7,045 nucleotides of DNA from Clostridia bacterium (lineage in GTDB: Bacteria > Bacillota_A > Clostridia > Oscillospirales > CAG-272). This document shows positions 1-7,038 of the stretch, piece by piece. The notes below the pieces were generated by a model that was not told where the DNA came from, made no database searches, and saw only the letters and a list, made by a program, of their open reading frames with translations. Positions within the stretch are counted from its first letter, which is position 1. Every line of letters starts with the position of its first letter. The stretch covers positions 1 to 7,045 of the forward strand of contig JAGBZZ010000324.1 in assembly GCA_017652965.1 (NCBI GenBank), in the 5' to 3' direction. Both the position numbers and the translations under genes were made by a program.

Positions 1-3000
1 GATATACTCGTATGCGGTCTTATCGGCCAGCGTGCCGATCGTCCCTGCGCGGTAAACGTTCCCTTCCCCGAAAAGCTCCTCGGTGTATTTGTGGACGCGC
101 CCCTGCACATCCCCCGAGAAGTTCAGGTCGATATCGGGGGACTTGTCCCCATAGAAGCCAAGGAAGGTCTCAAACGGGATATCGTGCCCGTCGTTGATCA
201 TCATGGTACCACAGGTAGGACAGGGCTTATCGGGCAGATCAAAGCCAGAGCCGACCGAGCCGTCGGTAATAAACTCGGAATATCGGCAGGAGGGACAGCG
301 GTAATGGGGCGGCAGGGGGTTGACCTCCGAAATACCCGCCATACTGGCAACGAAGGAGGAGCCGACCGAGCCGCGCGAGCCGACAAGATAGCCCTGGCTT
401 TCACTGTACCACACCAGCTTTTGTGCGATCATGTAAAGCACCGCAAAGCCGTTTTTGATGATGGACGTCAGCTCACGGTCCAGGCGGTCACGGACAAGGT
501 CGGGCAGGGGGTCACCGTACCAATCGTGGGCACGGTCCCAGCACAGCTTTTGCAGATCCTCCTCTGCCCCCTCCATGTGCGGGGGGTAGTTGCCCTTCGG
601 GATCGGACGAAGCGGCTCGATCATATCCGCGACAAGGCGCGTGTTGGTAATGACCACCTCACGGGCGGTCTCCTCACCGAGGTAGGAGAACTCGTCCAGC
701 ATCTCCCGCGTGTTGCGCAGGTAAAGCCCGATATCGCGGTCAGCATCATCAAACTTCATGCCGGCGAGAAGGATCTTACGGTAGATCTCGTCCTCTTTAT
801 TCAGGAAGTGGGCATCACACGTAGCCACCACGGGGCGGCCGTATTTGCGGCCAAGCGCCACAATGCGGCGGTTAAGATTGCGCAGGGTATCCTCATCCGG
901 CACGGTACCGTCGGCGATCAGGAAGCGGTTATTGCCGATCGGCTGGATCTCGAGATAGTCATAATACTCTACGATCTCACGGATATCCTCCTCCGAGCGG
1001 TTCTCAAGAAGCGCACGGAAAAGCTCCCCCGCCTCGCATGCCGAGCCGAGGATCAGCCCCTCACGGTGCTTATCAAGGACACTCTTCGGGATACGGGGGG
1101 TACGGCGGAAGCATTCGAGATAGCCGTAGGAAACAAGCTTATAAAGGTTCTTCAGCCCCTCCTGGTTTTTGGCGTAGATGATCATGTGGTAGGGCTTCAG
1201 AAGGAGGGGGTCTGTCGACGCCTTCATGGCATCGGTGACCTCCATATACGAGCGGATGCCGTCCTCCTCCAGCTGATCCACCATGCAGAAGAAGATACGC
1301 GAAAGCATCTCGGCATCGTCGGATGCGCGGTGATGGTTAAAATCCCCCAGCTGATAGCGGTCTGCCACGGCATCCAGCGTATGCTTCTTCTCCTTGGGGA
1401 AAAGGAAGCGGGAAAGAGCCAGGGTATCGAGGTAGGGGTTGGCAAAGGGATAGCCGCACTGCTCTGCCGCCGCGCGGATAAAGCCCACGTCAAAGTTCGC
1501 ATTGTGCGCCACAAGGAGGCGGTCGCCGATAAAGGCCAGAAAATCCTGCAGGGCATCGGCGATATCCGGGGCATCTGCCACCATCTCGTCGGTGATACCG
1601 GTCTTCTCTACAATAAAGGGCGGGATGGGAATGCCCGGATTTACAAAGGTATTGAAGACCTCGAGAACCTCGCCGTCCTTGACCTTCACGGCACCGATCT
1701 CGGTGATGCGGCAGGTTGCCACCGAAAGGCCGGTGGTCTCGATATCAAAGACCACGACCTCGCCGCGAAGCGGGCCGTCATATGCGCCGTACAGTGCGGC
1801 AACCGTATCGTTGACAAAATAGGCCTCAGTACCGTAAAGCACCTTCAGCTCAGGGTATTTCTTATCGACCTCCAGCATGATTTCCGGGAAGGCCTGTACG
1901 GTGCCGTGGTCGGTAATACCGATGGCGGTGTGCCCCCAGCGCTTAGCCGTGGCCACGATCTCGTCCGGGCGGGTCAGGGCGTCCATCGTGGACATGTTGG
2001 TATGCAGGTGAAGCTCTACCCGCTTTTCCTCCTCGTCATCGGTGCGAAAAAGCCGCTTGATCCTTACGGCCGCATTCGGAGACATGACCGGCTCGTTATT
2101 CATGTACTGCTCACGGTAGACCTTACCGCGAACGCCGAGCACCGCCCCCTCCTTGACGTCCTTGACCCAGGCGGCCGCCTCCACGTCAAAGGAGCGGCGC
2201 AGGTACATAGAGGAGGTGCCGTCGGTAAGCCCCAGGATCACGGTGATGCGGTCACCCGTCCGATTTTCGCGCAATTCCTTTGAGAAGACCTCGCCGAGGA
2301 TAAGCACCGTCTCACCCTCGCGCTTGTGCGCCTCGGCGATCGGGAGCGGGTCCTCGGGGGTAAAGGGACGCCCCAGCACCGCCTCGGGCGAGGAGACGTC
2401 AAAGGAGGTGCCACCCACCGCAATGACGGTAGCCGAGGGCTTCTCGACCGTGACGGCCGCAGTGCTCAGGCTGACGGCGTGAGCAAAATCCGGATTCTCG
2501 GTCGGGGGGGTAGCCTCCTGGCGGCGCACCTCTGCCGCGGCGGCGCGGCGCAGCTGCTCATCAAGCCTTGCGCGCTCGGCCGCCTCCATGGCGGCACGGC
2601 GTGCCTCGGTACGCTCCTCCGCATCCCGGCAGGACACGATCACCACGCGGCGGCTGACACGGTAACGGTTAGCAAGAATAGCCGACAAAAGCTCTGCCGT
2701 TTTCTGCACCATGGCGACCCCGCTTTGCAAAAAGGGGATCTCCACCGTCACGCACTCTCCGTCGTCGCGCGAGGTGGCCTCGTAAAAGAAGCCGTTGGCC
2801 ACCGCACCGATCTTGGCCGCCTCCGCAAAGATCTCGCCCATCACGGCCGCCGAAAATTCCTCGGGCGGGTAATGCGGGAAAATGCGGAAGGAATAGGCCT
2901 CGGTCAAGCGGCAAAGGTCATCCTCGATCGCATAAAGAAGATCGGCATCCTGGCGGCGATCGAATTCAATATTCAGTTCAAGGCGCGGTGGGCTTTTGGT

Positions 3001-3114
3001 CGCAAAGCGCAGGCTTTGGTCATGCCCCGCCTCCAGCACGCGGCGGCGTGCCGTTTCCTGAGGCTGGTACCGGTCGGCAATGATTTTTTTGTAGATGCTT
3101 TCCTGTTCTGTCAT
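1..3114 (-). CDS. polC: DNA polymerase III alpha subunit, Gram-positive type PolC (C-terminus beyond window)
   Basis: This is the replicative C-family DNA polymerase with built-in 3'-5' proofreading. The frame is open from ATG 3114 to the left edge, 1038 codons, against about 1437 residues for B. subtilis PolC, so roughly the last 400 are missing. The start is firm: it is the first ATG after an in-frame TGA at 3121-3123. Visible domains in order: an N-terminal domain; an Ala/Arg/Glu-rich linker (residues 163-202); an OB fold (about 268-360); and a PHP domain with HLHT at 369-372, TDHG at 401-404 and, beyond the exonuclease insert, CDAH at 766-769. The inserted DEDDh exonuclease has DIETTG at 457-462, HNANFD at 537-542 and H595-x4-D600. 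In the polymerase core are GSRGSVGSS (912-920), a zinc site C940/C943/C965/C968, and catalytic D994/D996 in PDIDLNFSG. The third catalytic Asp, the fingers and the clamp-binding end lie outside. All visible catalytic residues are intact. Identification is very secure. Confidence 0.98.
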   Translation of the reverse strand, partial: MTEQESIYKKIIADRYQPQETARRRVLEAGHDQSLRFATKSPPRLELNIEFDRRQDADLLYAIEDDLCRLTEAYSFRIFPHYPPEEFSAAVMGEIFAEAAKIGAVANGFFYEATSRDDGECVTVEIPFLQSGVAMVQKTAELLSAILANRYRVSRRVVIVSCRDAEERTEARRAAMEAAERARLDEQLRRAAAAEVRRQEATPPTENPDFAHAVSLSTAAVTVEKPSATVIAVGGTSFDVSSPEAVLGRPFTPEDPLPIAEAHKREGETVLILGEVFSKELRENRTGDRITVILGLTDGTSSMYLRRSFDVEAAAWVKDVKEGAVLGVRGKVYREQYMNNEPVMSPNAAVRIKRLFRTDDEEEKRVELHLHTNMSTMDALTRPDEIVATAKRWGHTAIGITDHGTVQAFPEIMLEVDKKYPELKVLYGTEAYFVNDTVAALYGAYDGPLRGEVVVFDIETTGLSVATCRITEIGAVKVKDGEVLEVFNTFVNPGIPIPPFIVEKTGITDEMVADAPDIADALQDFLAFIGDRLLVAHNANFDVGFIRAAAEQCGYPFANPYLDTLALSRFLFPKEKKHTLDAVADRYQLGDFNHHRASDDAEMLSRIFFCMVDQLEEDGIRSYMEVTDAMKASTDPLLLKPYHMIIYAKNQEGLKNLYKLVSYGYLECFRRTPRIPKSVLDKHREGLILGSACEAGELFRALLENRSEEDIREIVEYYDYLEIQPIGNNRFLIADGTVPDEDTLRNLNRRIVALGRKYGRPVVATCDAHFLNKEDEIYRKILLAGMKFDDADRDIGLYLRNTREMLDEFSYLGEETAREVVITNTRLVADMIEPLRPIPKGNYPPHMEGAEEDLQKLCWDRAHDWYGDPLPDLVRDRLDRELTSIIKNGFAVLYMIAQKLVWYSESQGYLVGSRGSVGSSFVASMAGISEVNPLPPHYRCPSCRYSEFITDGSVGSGFDLPDKPCPTCGTMMINDGHDIPFETFLGFYGDKSPDIDLNFSGDVQGRVHKYTEELFGEGNVYRAGTIGTLADKTAYEYI

Positions 3115-3143
3115 GCTATGTCACTTTCCGGATGTTTTTGTAT

Positions 3144-3149
3144 CTTATA
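3144..3149 (-). promoter_or_regulatory. possible -10 element upstream of polC
   Basis: The minus strand reads TATAAG inside an AT-rich stretch about 30 nt before the polC ATG. This matches the sigma-70/SigA -10 consensus at five of six positions. No good -35 hexamer is seen 16-18 nt further upstream; that position falls in the hairpin at 3165-3182. The idea that polC has its own promoter is an inference from the local base composition, the hexamer and the preceding hairpin. Confidence 0.3.
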
Positions 3150-3164
3150 TCTTAAACGAAAGCT

Positions 3165-3182
3165 TGTCCCGATTTGGGGACA
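3165..3182 (-). terminator. hairpin after ispG, possible weak terminator or processing site
   Basis: A 6-bp perfect inverted repeat, TGTCCC / GGGACA with a 6-nt loop, begins 8 nt after the ispG stop codon on the transcribed strand. It is followed by AAGCTTTCGTTT, a broken rather than continuous U-run, so it would be a weak intrinsic terminator at best. It may instead attenuate read-through into polC or stabilise the 3' end of the upstream message. Confidence 0.35.
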
Positions 3183-3189
3183 GGCACGG

Positions 3190-4272
3190 TCATTTCGCCA
3201 TTTTTTTGATCTCCGCAATAAGGGCAGGCAGGATCCTGTCCTCCGGCACCTTGCCGATCGGCTTACCGTGTGAAAAAAGAAGGGCCTCACCGCGGCCGCC
3301 CGCAATGCCAACGTCCGCCTCACGCGCTTCCCCGGGCCCATTGACTGCACATCCCATCAAGGCCACCGTCAGAGGCAGCTCAGCAAGCCCCTCCTGCACG
3401 ATTGCCTCATGGAAGGCGGAGGAAAGGGCTACAAGGTCGATAGAGGTACGGCCGCAGGTCGGACAGGAGACCACCCGCATAGCGGGGCGGGTGGAAAGCG
3501 AGAGCGCCGCCAGGATCTCACGGGCGGCCGCCACCTCGCGCACGGGGGCGGCCGTTAAGGATACCCGCACGGTGTCCCCGATCCCCTCGGCAAGAAGCGT
3601 CCCGATGCCCACCGCGCTTTTTACGGTGCCATCCCGCTCCGCCCCTGCCTCGGTCACGCCCAGGTGCAGGGGATAGTCGCATTTGGCGGCAAGAAGGCGG
3701 TTGGCGGCGATCATGGCCGGTACCGAGGAGGTCTTGACCGAAATGACGATATCGTAAAAATCACAGGCCTCAAGAAGCGCCGCATGTGACAAGGCACTTT
3801 CTGCCAGTGCCTCAGGGGTCGGGCCACCGTAGCGCGCAAGGATCTCGCGCTCAAGCGAGCCGCCATTGACCCCGATGCGGATCGGCACACCGCGTGTGCG
3901 ACAGGCGGCGGCCACGGCACGGACACGGTCTGCCCCGCCGATATTGCCGGGATTCAGGCGGATCTTGTCGGCACCTGCAGCCAAAGACTCCAGCGCCAGG
4001 CGGTAGTCAAAATGGATATCCGCCACCAAGGGAACCTGCACACCTGCCTCCCGCAAATAGGAAAAGACGGGTGCCGCAGCGGCATCCGGAACCGTTAAAC
4101 GAACCACGTCGCACCCTGCCGCCTCCAAGGCCGAAACGGCCGAAAGACAGGCGGCAAAGTCGTGCGGGTCGGTATTGATCATAGACTGAACCGAGATGGG
4201 AGAGGTACCGCCGATCGACACCTCACCCGCCCGTACTGTGCGGCAACTTCGCCGCGAAAACGCATATGACAT
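3190..4272 (-). CDS. ispG: 4-hydroxy-3-methylbut-2-enyl diphosphate synthase (IspG/GcpE)
   Basis: IspG is the iron-sulfur enzyme of the MEP pathway that reductively converts 2-C-methyl-D-erythritol 2,4-cyclodiphosphate to HMBPP in the cytosol. The protein has 360 residues, close to the usual bacterial length (E. coli 372), and looks complete. The N-terminal TIM-barrel part shows SVQSMINTD (28-35), ADIHFDYRLA (84-93) and RLNPGNIG (105-112), all typical of the family. The C-terminal domain carries the cluster ligands: C270 and C273 in SCPTCGRT, C308 in GCAVNGPGE, and E315, the expected fourth ligand of the [4Fe-4S] cluster. The start ATG is preceded by a strong Shine-Dalgarno sequence, and rseP ends 13 bp upstream, so it is co-transcribed with rseP. 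The intact ligand set suggests a functional enzyme. It acts downstream of dxr, which lies two genes earlier in the same transcription unit. Confidence 0.97.
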   Translation of the reverse strand: MSYAFSRRSCRTVRAGEVSIGGTSPISVQSMINTDPHDFAACLSAVSALEAAGCDVVRLTVPDAAAAPVFSYLREAGVQVPLVADIHFDYRLALESLAAGADKIRLNPGNIGGADRVRAVAAACRTRGVPIRIGVNGGSLEREILARYGGPTPEALAESALSHAALLEACDFYDIVISVKTSSVPAMIAANRLLAAKCDYPLHLGVTEAGAERDGTVKSAVGIGTLLAEGIGDTVRVSLTAAPVREVAAAREILAALSLSTRPAMRVVSCPTCGRTSIDLVALSSAFHEAIVQEGLAELPLTVALMGCAVNGPGEAREADVGIAGGRGEALLFSHGKPIGKVPEDRILPALIAEIKKMAK

Positions 4273-4278
4273 GGCTAT

Positions 4279-4284
4279 CCTCCC
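4279..4284 (-). promoter_or_regulatory. ribosome binding site of ispG
   Basis: GGGAGG on the minus strand lies 6 nt before the ispG ATG at 4272. It sits between that ATG and the rseP stop codon (TAA, 4286-4288), which supports both the start choice and translation of ispG from the rseP transcript. Confidence 0.8.
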
Positions 4285-4285
4285 T

Positions 4286-5341
4286 TTACCGTCGGAAGAG
4301 TCCCAGAATATCCTTTCCCGTCACGAAGATCATAAGACCGAAAAGAAGAAGCAGAAACGCGTAATGGATCGCCCCCTCCACCTTCTCGGGGATCGGGCGG
4401 CGGATGATGGCCGAAATGACCAGAAAGAGGATGCGCCCACCGTCAAGCGCCGGGATGGGAAAGAGATTGACGATGCCAAGGTTCAGGCTGATGACCGCCA
4501 CGATGTAGATAAAGCTCTCGATCCCCATACGTGCAGTCTCCACCATTACCCCCGCAACCCCGACAGGGCCCGAGACGGCATCAATGCCAAAGCGGCCGGT
4601 AACAAGATCATAGATCGATTCCCATACCATGCGCACCGTCATAATACAGCGATAGAAGGTGTGGCGCAGGACCGCGCCGAGCGTCCCACGCTCTGTCCCA
4701 AGGTAAAAATCGCGGCCACCAAGCGTCTGCCCGCTTTCCTCAAAGGTCAGAAAGCTGAAATCCGTAAGGATCAGCTCCTCCCCGCCGCGATCGACCACCA
4801 GGGTAACGGGATGGATCCCCCGGCGCATGATCTCATAGTCAAGCTCCGCCCCGATGCGGACACGCCGCCCGTTTACCGAGAGGATGCGATCCCCCTCGCG
4901 AAGCCCCGCCTCATACCCGGCGGGCACGCGCCCGTCCTCATACGTGGCAAACCGATCGACAACCGGCGTTTGCAGGCTATCCCCGGCGATCATGGCGACG
5001 CACAGAAGCATCAGAAAAAATCCGCTGATAAGGTTCATGACCCCGCCTGCGGCCATAATGATGAGGCGTTGCCAGGCGGGCTTTTTCCCGAGGGCGTTCG
5101 GGTCATCAGACTCCTCATCCTCGCCAACCATTGAGACGTAGCCGCCAAAGGGGAGGAGACATATCTTGTAAACAATACCTGTCTTTTTTGAGGTATATCC
5201 CACAAGACGTGGGCCCATACCGATAGAAAACTCCTTAACCGTAACGCCGCAGGCACGGGCGCTGACGAAGTGCCCCAGCTCATGAAGGAAGATCATAAGC
5301 CCGAAGGCAAGGACGGCAAGGAGGATATAAAGTACGGTCAT
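4286..5341 (-). CDS. rseP: RseP/RasP-type site-2 intramembrane zinc metalloprotease
   Basis: This is an M50-family intramembrane protease. Members cleave membrane-anchored substrates such as anti-sigma factors (RsiW by B. subtilis RasP) and signal-peptide remnants; the substrate here is unknown. The protein has 351 residues, shorter than B. subtilis RasP (about 420) and E. coli RseP (about 450, two PDZ domains), as is common in Clostridia, and consistent with a single PDZ domain. Seen in the sequence: N-terminal membrane helix with zinc-binding HELGH at 20-24; LLPFGGYV (62-69), a conserved family motif; second membrane segment about 93-118; PDZ-like region about 125-200 with AGLREGDRILSVNG at 145-158; third segment about 275-295 leading into NLFPIPALDGG (292-302), whose Asp300 is the third zinc ligand; and a last helix about 327-341. 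Its ATG overlaps the dxr stop codon as ATGA, indicating translational coupling. Catalytic residues are intact. Confidence 0.97.
   Translation of the reverse strand: MTVLYILLAVLAFGLMIFLHELGHFVSARACGVTVKEFSIGMGPRLVGYTSKKTGIVYKICLLPFGGYVSMVGEDEESDDPNALGKKPAWQRLIIMAAGGVMNLISGFFLMLLCVAMIAGDSLQTPVVDRFATYEDGRVPAGYEAGLREGDRILSVNGRRVRIGAELDYEIMRRGIHPVTLVVDRGGEELILTDFSFLTFEESGQTLGGRDFYLGTERGTLGAVLRHTFYRCIMTVRMVWESIYDLVTGRFGIDAVSGPVGVAGVMVETARMGIESFIYIVAVISLNLGIVNLFPIPALDGGRILFLVISAIIRRPIPEKVEGAIHYAFLLLLFGLMIFVTGKDILGLFRR
5338..5341 (-). promoter_or_regulatory. dxr/rseP 4-bp stop-start overlap (ATGA)
   Basis: The TGA stop of dxr (5338-5340) and the ATG of rseP (5339-5341) share bases as ATGA. An AAGG Shine-Dalgarno core at 5348-5351, followed by TG, lies 6 nt before the rseP ATG and inside the dxr coding end. 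This is the classic arrangement for coupled translation within an operon. Confidence 0.85.
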
Positions 5342-6510
5342 AAAGCACCTTTCCTTTTAGAGTCAATCAGGTTTTTGGCAACGGCGCGCGCCTCGGCATC
5401 TGCCGCAAGGATCTCGGAAAGCGCCGCAGCCGCCGCGGGGACGCGCGAAAGCGTGCCCTCCAGAACGTCGGCAATATCGAGGAAGGAGATCTCCTCCTGC
5501 AAAAAGGCCGCCACCGCCACCTCATCGGCCGCGTTTAAAACCGCGGGGGCGGCGCCCCCCATCCGCAGAGCCGAAAAGGCCAGCGAAAGCGCCGGGAAGG
5601 CCTCGGGATCCGGCCGATGGAAGGTCAGCTTGCCAAGTGCAAAAAGATCCAGGGGCGGAATGCAGGCCGGGCGGCGGTCGGGATAGGTCATGGCGTACTG
5701 CACGCAGGCGCGCATATCAGGCACCGAAAGCTCTGCCATCACGGTATTATCAATATATTCCACCGCCGAATGAATTATACTTTCGGGATGCACAAGTACC
5801 TCTACCGCATCGGGCGGCACGTCAAAAAGGCGAACCGCCTCAATGACCTCAAAGCCCTTGTTCATCAGGGTGGCGGAATCCACCGTGATCTTTGCCCCCA
5901 TTTTCCACGTGGGGTGCGCCAGTGTATCCGAAAGCTTCACCGCCGCAAGACGGGCACGGTCATATCCGTAAAAGGGGCCGCCGGAGGCCGTCAGAAGCAG
6001 GCGGCGCACCTCTCTCCCCTGCCCGGCAAGCAGACACTGGAAGATGGCGCTGTGCTCGCTGTCCACAGGCAGGATCTCGGTGCCGCTTTCGGCGGCGACG
6101 GCACGCACGTGAGGGCCGGCGATGACCATGGACTCCTTATTGGAAAGCGCCAGGCGCTTACCGGTACGGCAGACCGCAAGGCTGGGCATCAACCCCGCTT
6201 TACCGAGGATGGCGTTGACAAACACGTCGGCATCGCTTTCGCCGATCGCCGCAAGCAGCCCCTCCTCACCCGAAAGCACCCGCACAGGGGTATCGGCAAG
6301 GCGCAGGGAAAGCTCGCGCGCGGCGGCAGGGTCTGAAACGGCGCACATGCGGGGCAAAAATTCCCTGGCCTGCTCCTCCAGTAGGGAGACCGAGCTACCG
6401 GCGGCCAAAAGGTCCACACGGCACCCAAGGGCACGCGCCACAGAAAGCGCCTGCTGACCGACCGAGCCGGTCGAGCCGAGAACCGCACAGGAAGTGGGAA
6501 AAGCAGTCAT
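5338..6510 (-). CDS. dxr: 1-deoxy-D-xylulose 5-phosphate reductoisomerase (Dxr/IspC)
   Basis: Dxr catalyses the committed MEP-pathway step, NADPH-dependent conversion of 1-deoxy-D-xylulose 5-phosphate to 2-C-methyl-D-erythritol 4-phosphate; it is the target of fosmidomycin. With the start at 6510 it has 390 residues, a normal full length. Seen in order: NADPH-binding VLGSTGSVGQ (10-19); ALSNKES (121-127) with K125 and E126; metal-binding VDSEHSA (149-155) with D150 and E152; the flexible-loop region around HPTWKMG (199-205), with the conserved Trp that covers the active site; MNKGFEVIEA (216-225) with N217, K218 and the third metal ligand E221; and HPESIIHS (241-248). The frame extends to an in-frame ATG at 6552, but that start would add 14 unconserved residues and lies inside the hairpin of the intergenic gap. 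The 6510 start has a Shine-Dalgarno sequence and gives the usual N-terminus. It is the first gene after cdsA, 66 bp downstream. Confidence 0.97.
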   Translation of the reverse strand: MTAFPTSCAVLGSTGSVGQQALSVARALGCRVDLLAAGSSVSLLEEQAREFLPRMCAVSDPAAARELSLRLADTPVRVLSGEEGLLAAIGESDADVFVNAILGKAGLMPSLAVCRTGKRLALSNKESMVIAGPHVRAVAAESGTEILPVDSEHSAIFQCLLAGQGREVRRLLLTASGGPFYGYDRARLAAVKLSDTLAHPTWKMGAKITVDSATLMNKGFEVIEAVRLFDVPPDAVEVLVHPESIIHSAVEYIDNTVMAELSVPDMRACVQYAMTYPDRRPACIPPLDLFALGKLTFHRPDPEAFPALSLAFSALRMGGAAPAVLNAADEVAVAAFLQEEISFLDIADVLEGTLSRVPAAAAALSEILAADAEARAVAKNLIDSKRKGAL

Positions 6511-6517
6511 ATCATTT

Positions 6518-6521
6518 CTCC
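6518..6521 (-). promoter_or_regulatory. ribosome binding site of dxr (decides the start)
   Basis: GGAG on the minus strand lies 7 nt before the ATG at 6510. No comparable site precedes the in-frame ATG at 6552, so the shorter, family-typical start is chosen. Confidence 0.65.
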
Positions 6522-6534
6522 ATGGGTATTTTAG

Positions 6535-6562
6535 AAAAAGGCGGCCGCCCACAAGGGGCGGC
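6535..6562 (-). terminator. GC-rich hairpin with U-run between cdsA and dxr
   Basis: On the transcribed strand a 7-bp perfect stem GCCGCCC / GGGCGGC (6556-6562 and 6544-6550) encloses the 5-nt loop CTTGT. It is followed by CGCC and then TTTTT (6535-6540 reads CTTTTT). The shape is that of an intrinsic terminator, but the U-run starts 4 nt after the stem, which weakens it. Because dxr and the following genes are on the same strand with no clear new promoter, partial termination or attenuation is more likely than a complete operon end. Confidence 0.45.
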
Positions 6563-6576
6563 TCACCGTGATGTCA

Positions 6577-7032
6577 TCAGGAAAAAAGCGAAAACGAGCC
6601 GCCAAGCAGGCAGAACCAAAGAATAAGCGGTGCCGTGGCGATGACCGAATCAAAGCGGTCAAGCACGCCGCCGTGGCCGGGAAAAAGGCGGCTATAGTCC
6701 TTGATACCGTACTCACGCTTGATGGCCGAAAGGGCGAGATCCCCGATCTGCGAGACGACCGACACAAGAAGCCCGGCAAGCAGAAGGACCTTATAATTCG
6801 GCACGGGGCCACGCCCCGAAACGATCCACCCGTAAAGCCCGAAAACGGCCACGGCAAAGAGAATGCCGCCAAGGCTTCCCTCCACCGTCTTTTTGGGACT
6901 GATGACCGGGGCAAGCTTATGCCGCCCGAAAAGGCGACCGGTAAAATAGGCAAAGGTATCGGTCACCCAAGAGCCGATAAAAGGCAAAAGGAAGAGGAAG
7001 ACACCGTTCTCAAGATCGCGCAGAAGCACCAT
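6577..7032 (-). CDS. cdsA: phosphatidate cytidylyltransferase (CDP-diglyceride synthase), C-terminal part
   Basis: CdsA is an integral membrane enzyme that makes CDP-diacylglycerol from CTP and phosphatidic acid, the branch point for bacterial phospholipids. From the first ATG (7032) only 151 residues are present, against about 260-280 for the family, so the N-terminal membrane helices are missing. The fragment itself is well conserved: SWVTDTFAYFTGRLFG (21-36), SPKKTVEG (45-52), and the full family signature running from S102 (SAIKR) through K111-D112 to HGG at 120-122 and D125-R-F-D128. Hydrophobic segments lie at about 11-30, 54-71, 82-97 and 130-147. An in-frame TAG at 7036-7038 lies just before the ATG, and there is no properly spaced Shine-Dalgarno sequence, so this ATG is unlikely to be the natural start. 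Either the gene is interrupted here or the end of the sequence contains an error. Family identity is secure; whether it is intact is not. Confidence 0.88.
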   Translation of the reverse strand: MVLLRDLENGVFLFLLPFIGSWVTDTFAYFTGRLFGRHKLAPVISPKKTVEGSLGGILFAVAVFGLYGWIVSGRGPVPNYKVLLLAGLLVSVVSQIGDLALSAIKREYGIKDYSRLFPGHGGVLDRFDSVIATAPLILWFCLLGGSFSLFS

Positions 7033-7035
7033 GGC

Positions 7036-7038
7036 CTA
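7036..7038 (-). other. in-frame TAG just upstream of the cdsA fragment
   Basis: Reading upstream from ATG 7032 in the cdsA frame gives GCC, then TAG, then TTT and GCC to the edge. CdsA proteins normally continue for about 100 further residues on this side. Only 7 bases remain beyond the TAG, so a nonsense change, a frameshift and an end-of-contig error cannot be told apart from this window. Confidence 0.7.

Noticed and set aside
91..2283. 730-codon plus-strand open frame as a gene
   Set aside because: It is antisense to polC in codon register, has no recognisable domain, and the minus strand shows all PolC motifs. It is explained by avoidance of TTA, CTA and TCA codons in polC.
2326..3273. 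315-codon plus-strand frame spanning the polC start and the ispG end
   Set aside because: It is a continuation of the polC antisense shadow. It crosses the spacer only by chance, and its apparent start has no sensible gene context.
4196..5134. 312-codon plus-strand open frame opposite the start of ispG and most of rseP
   Set aside because: The opposite strand carries intact IspG and RseP motifs. The antisense translation is low-complexity and charged, with no family resemblance.
6528..6533. TAAAAT as a -10 box for a separate dxr promoter
   Set aside because: There is no acceptable -35 at 16-18 nt, and transcription would start almost at the ribosome binding site. It is probably a by-product of the U-run and A-rich sequence.
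6511..6552. Upstream in-frame ATG (6552) as the dxr start
   Set aside because: It would add 14 unconserved residues, lies within the hairpin, and has no ribosome site. The ATG at 6510 has GGAG at a good distance and gives the usual N-terminus.
6569..6579. 11-bp palindrome TGATGTCATCA overlapping the cdsA stop codon
   Set aside because: It is short, single-copy in what I read, and partly coding. Nothing distinguishes it from chance.
6531..6953. 140-codon minus-strand frame overlapping cdsA
   Set aside because: It is a shifted-frame shadow of the conserved CdsA segment and has no recognisable motifs of its own.
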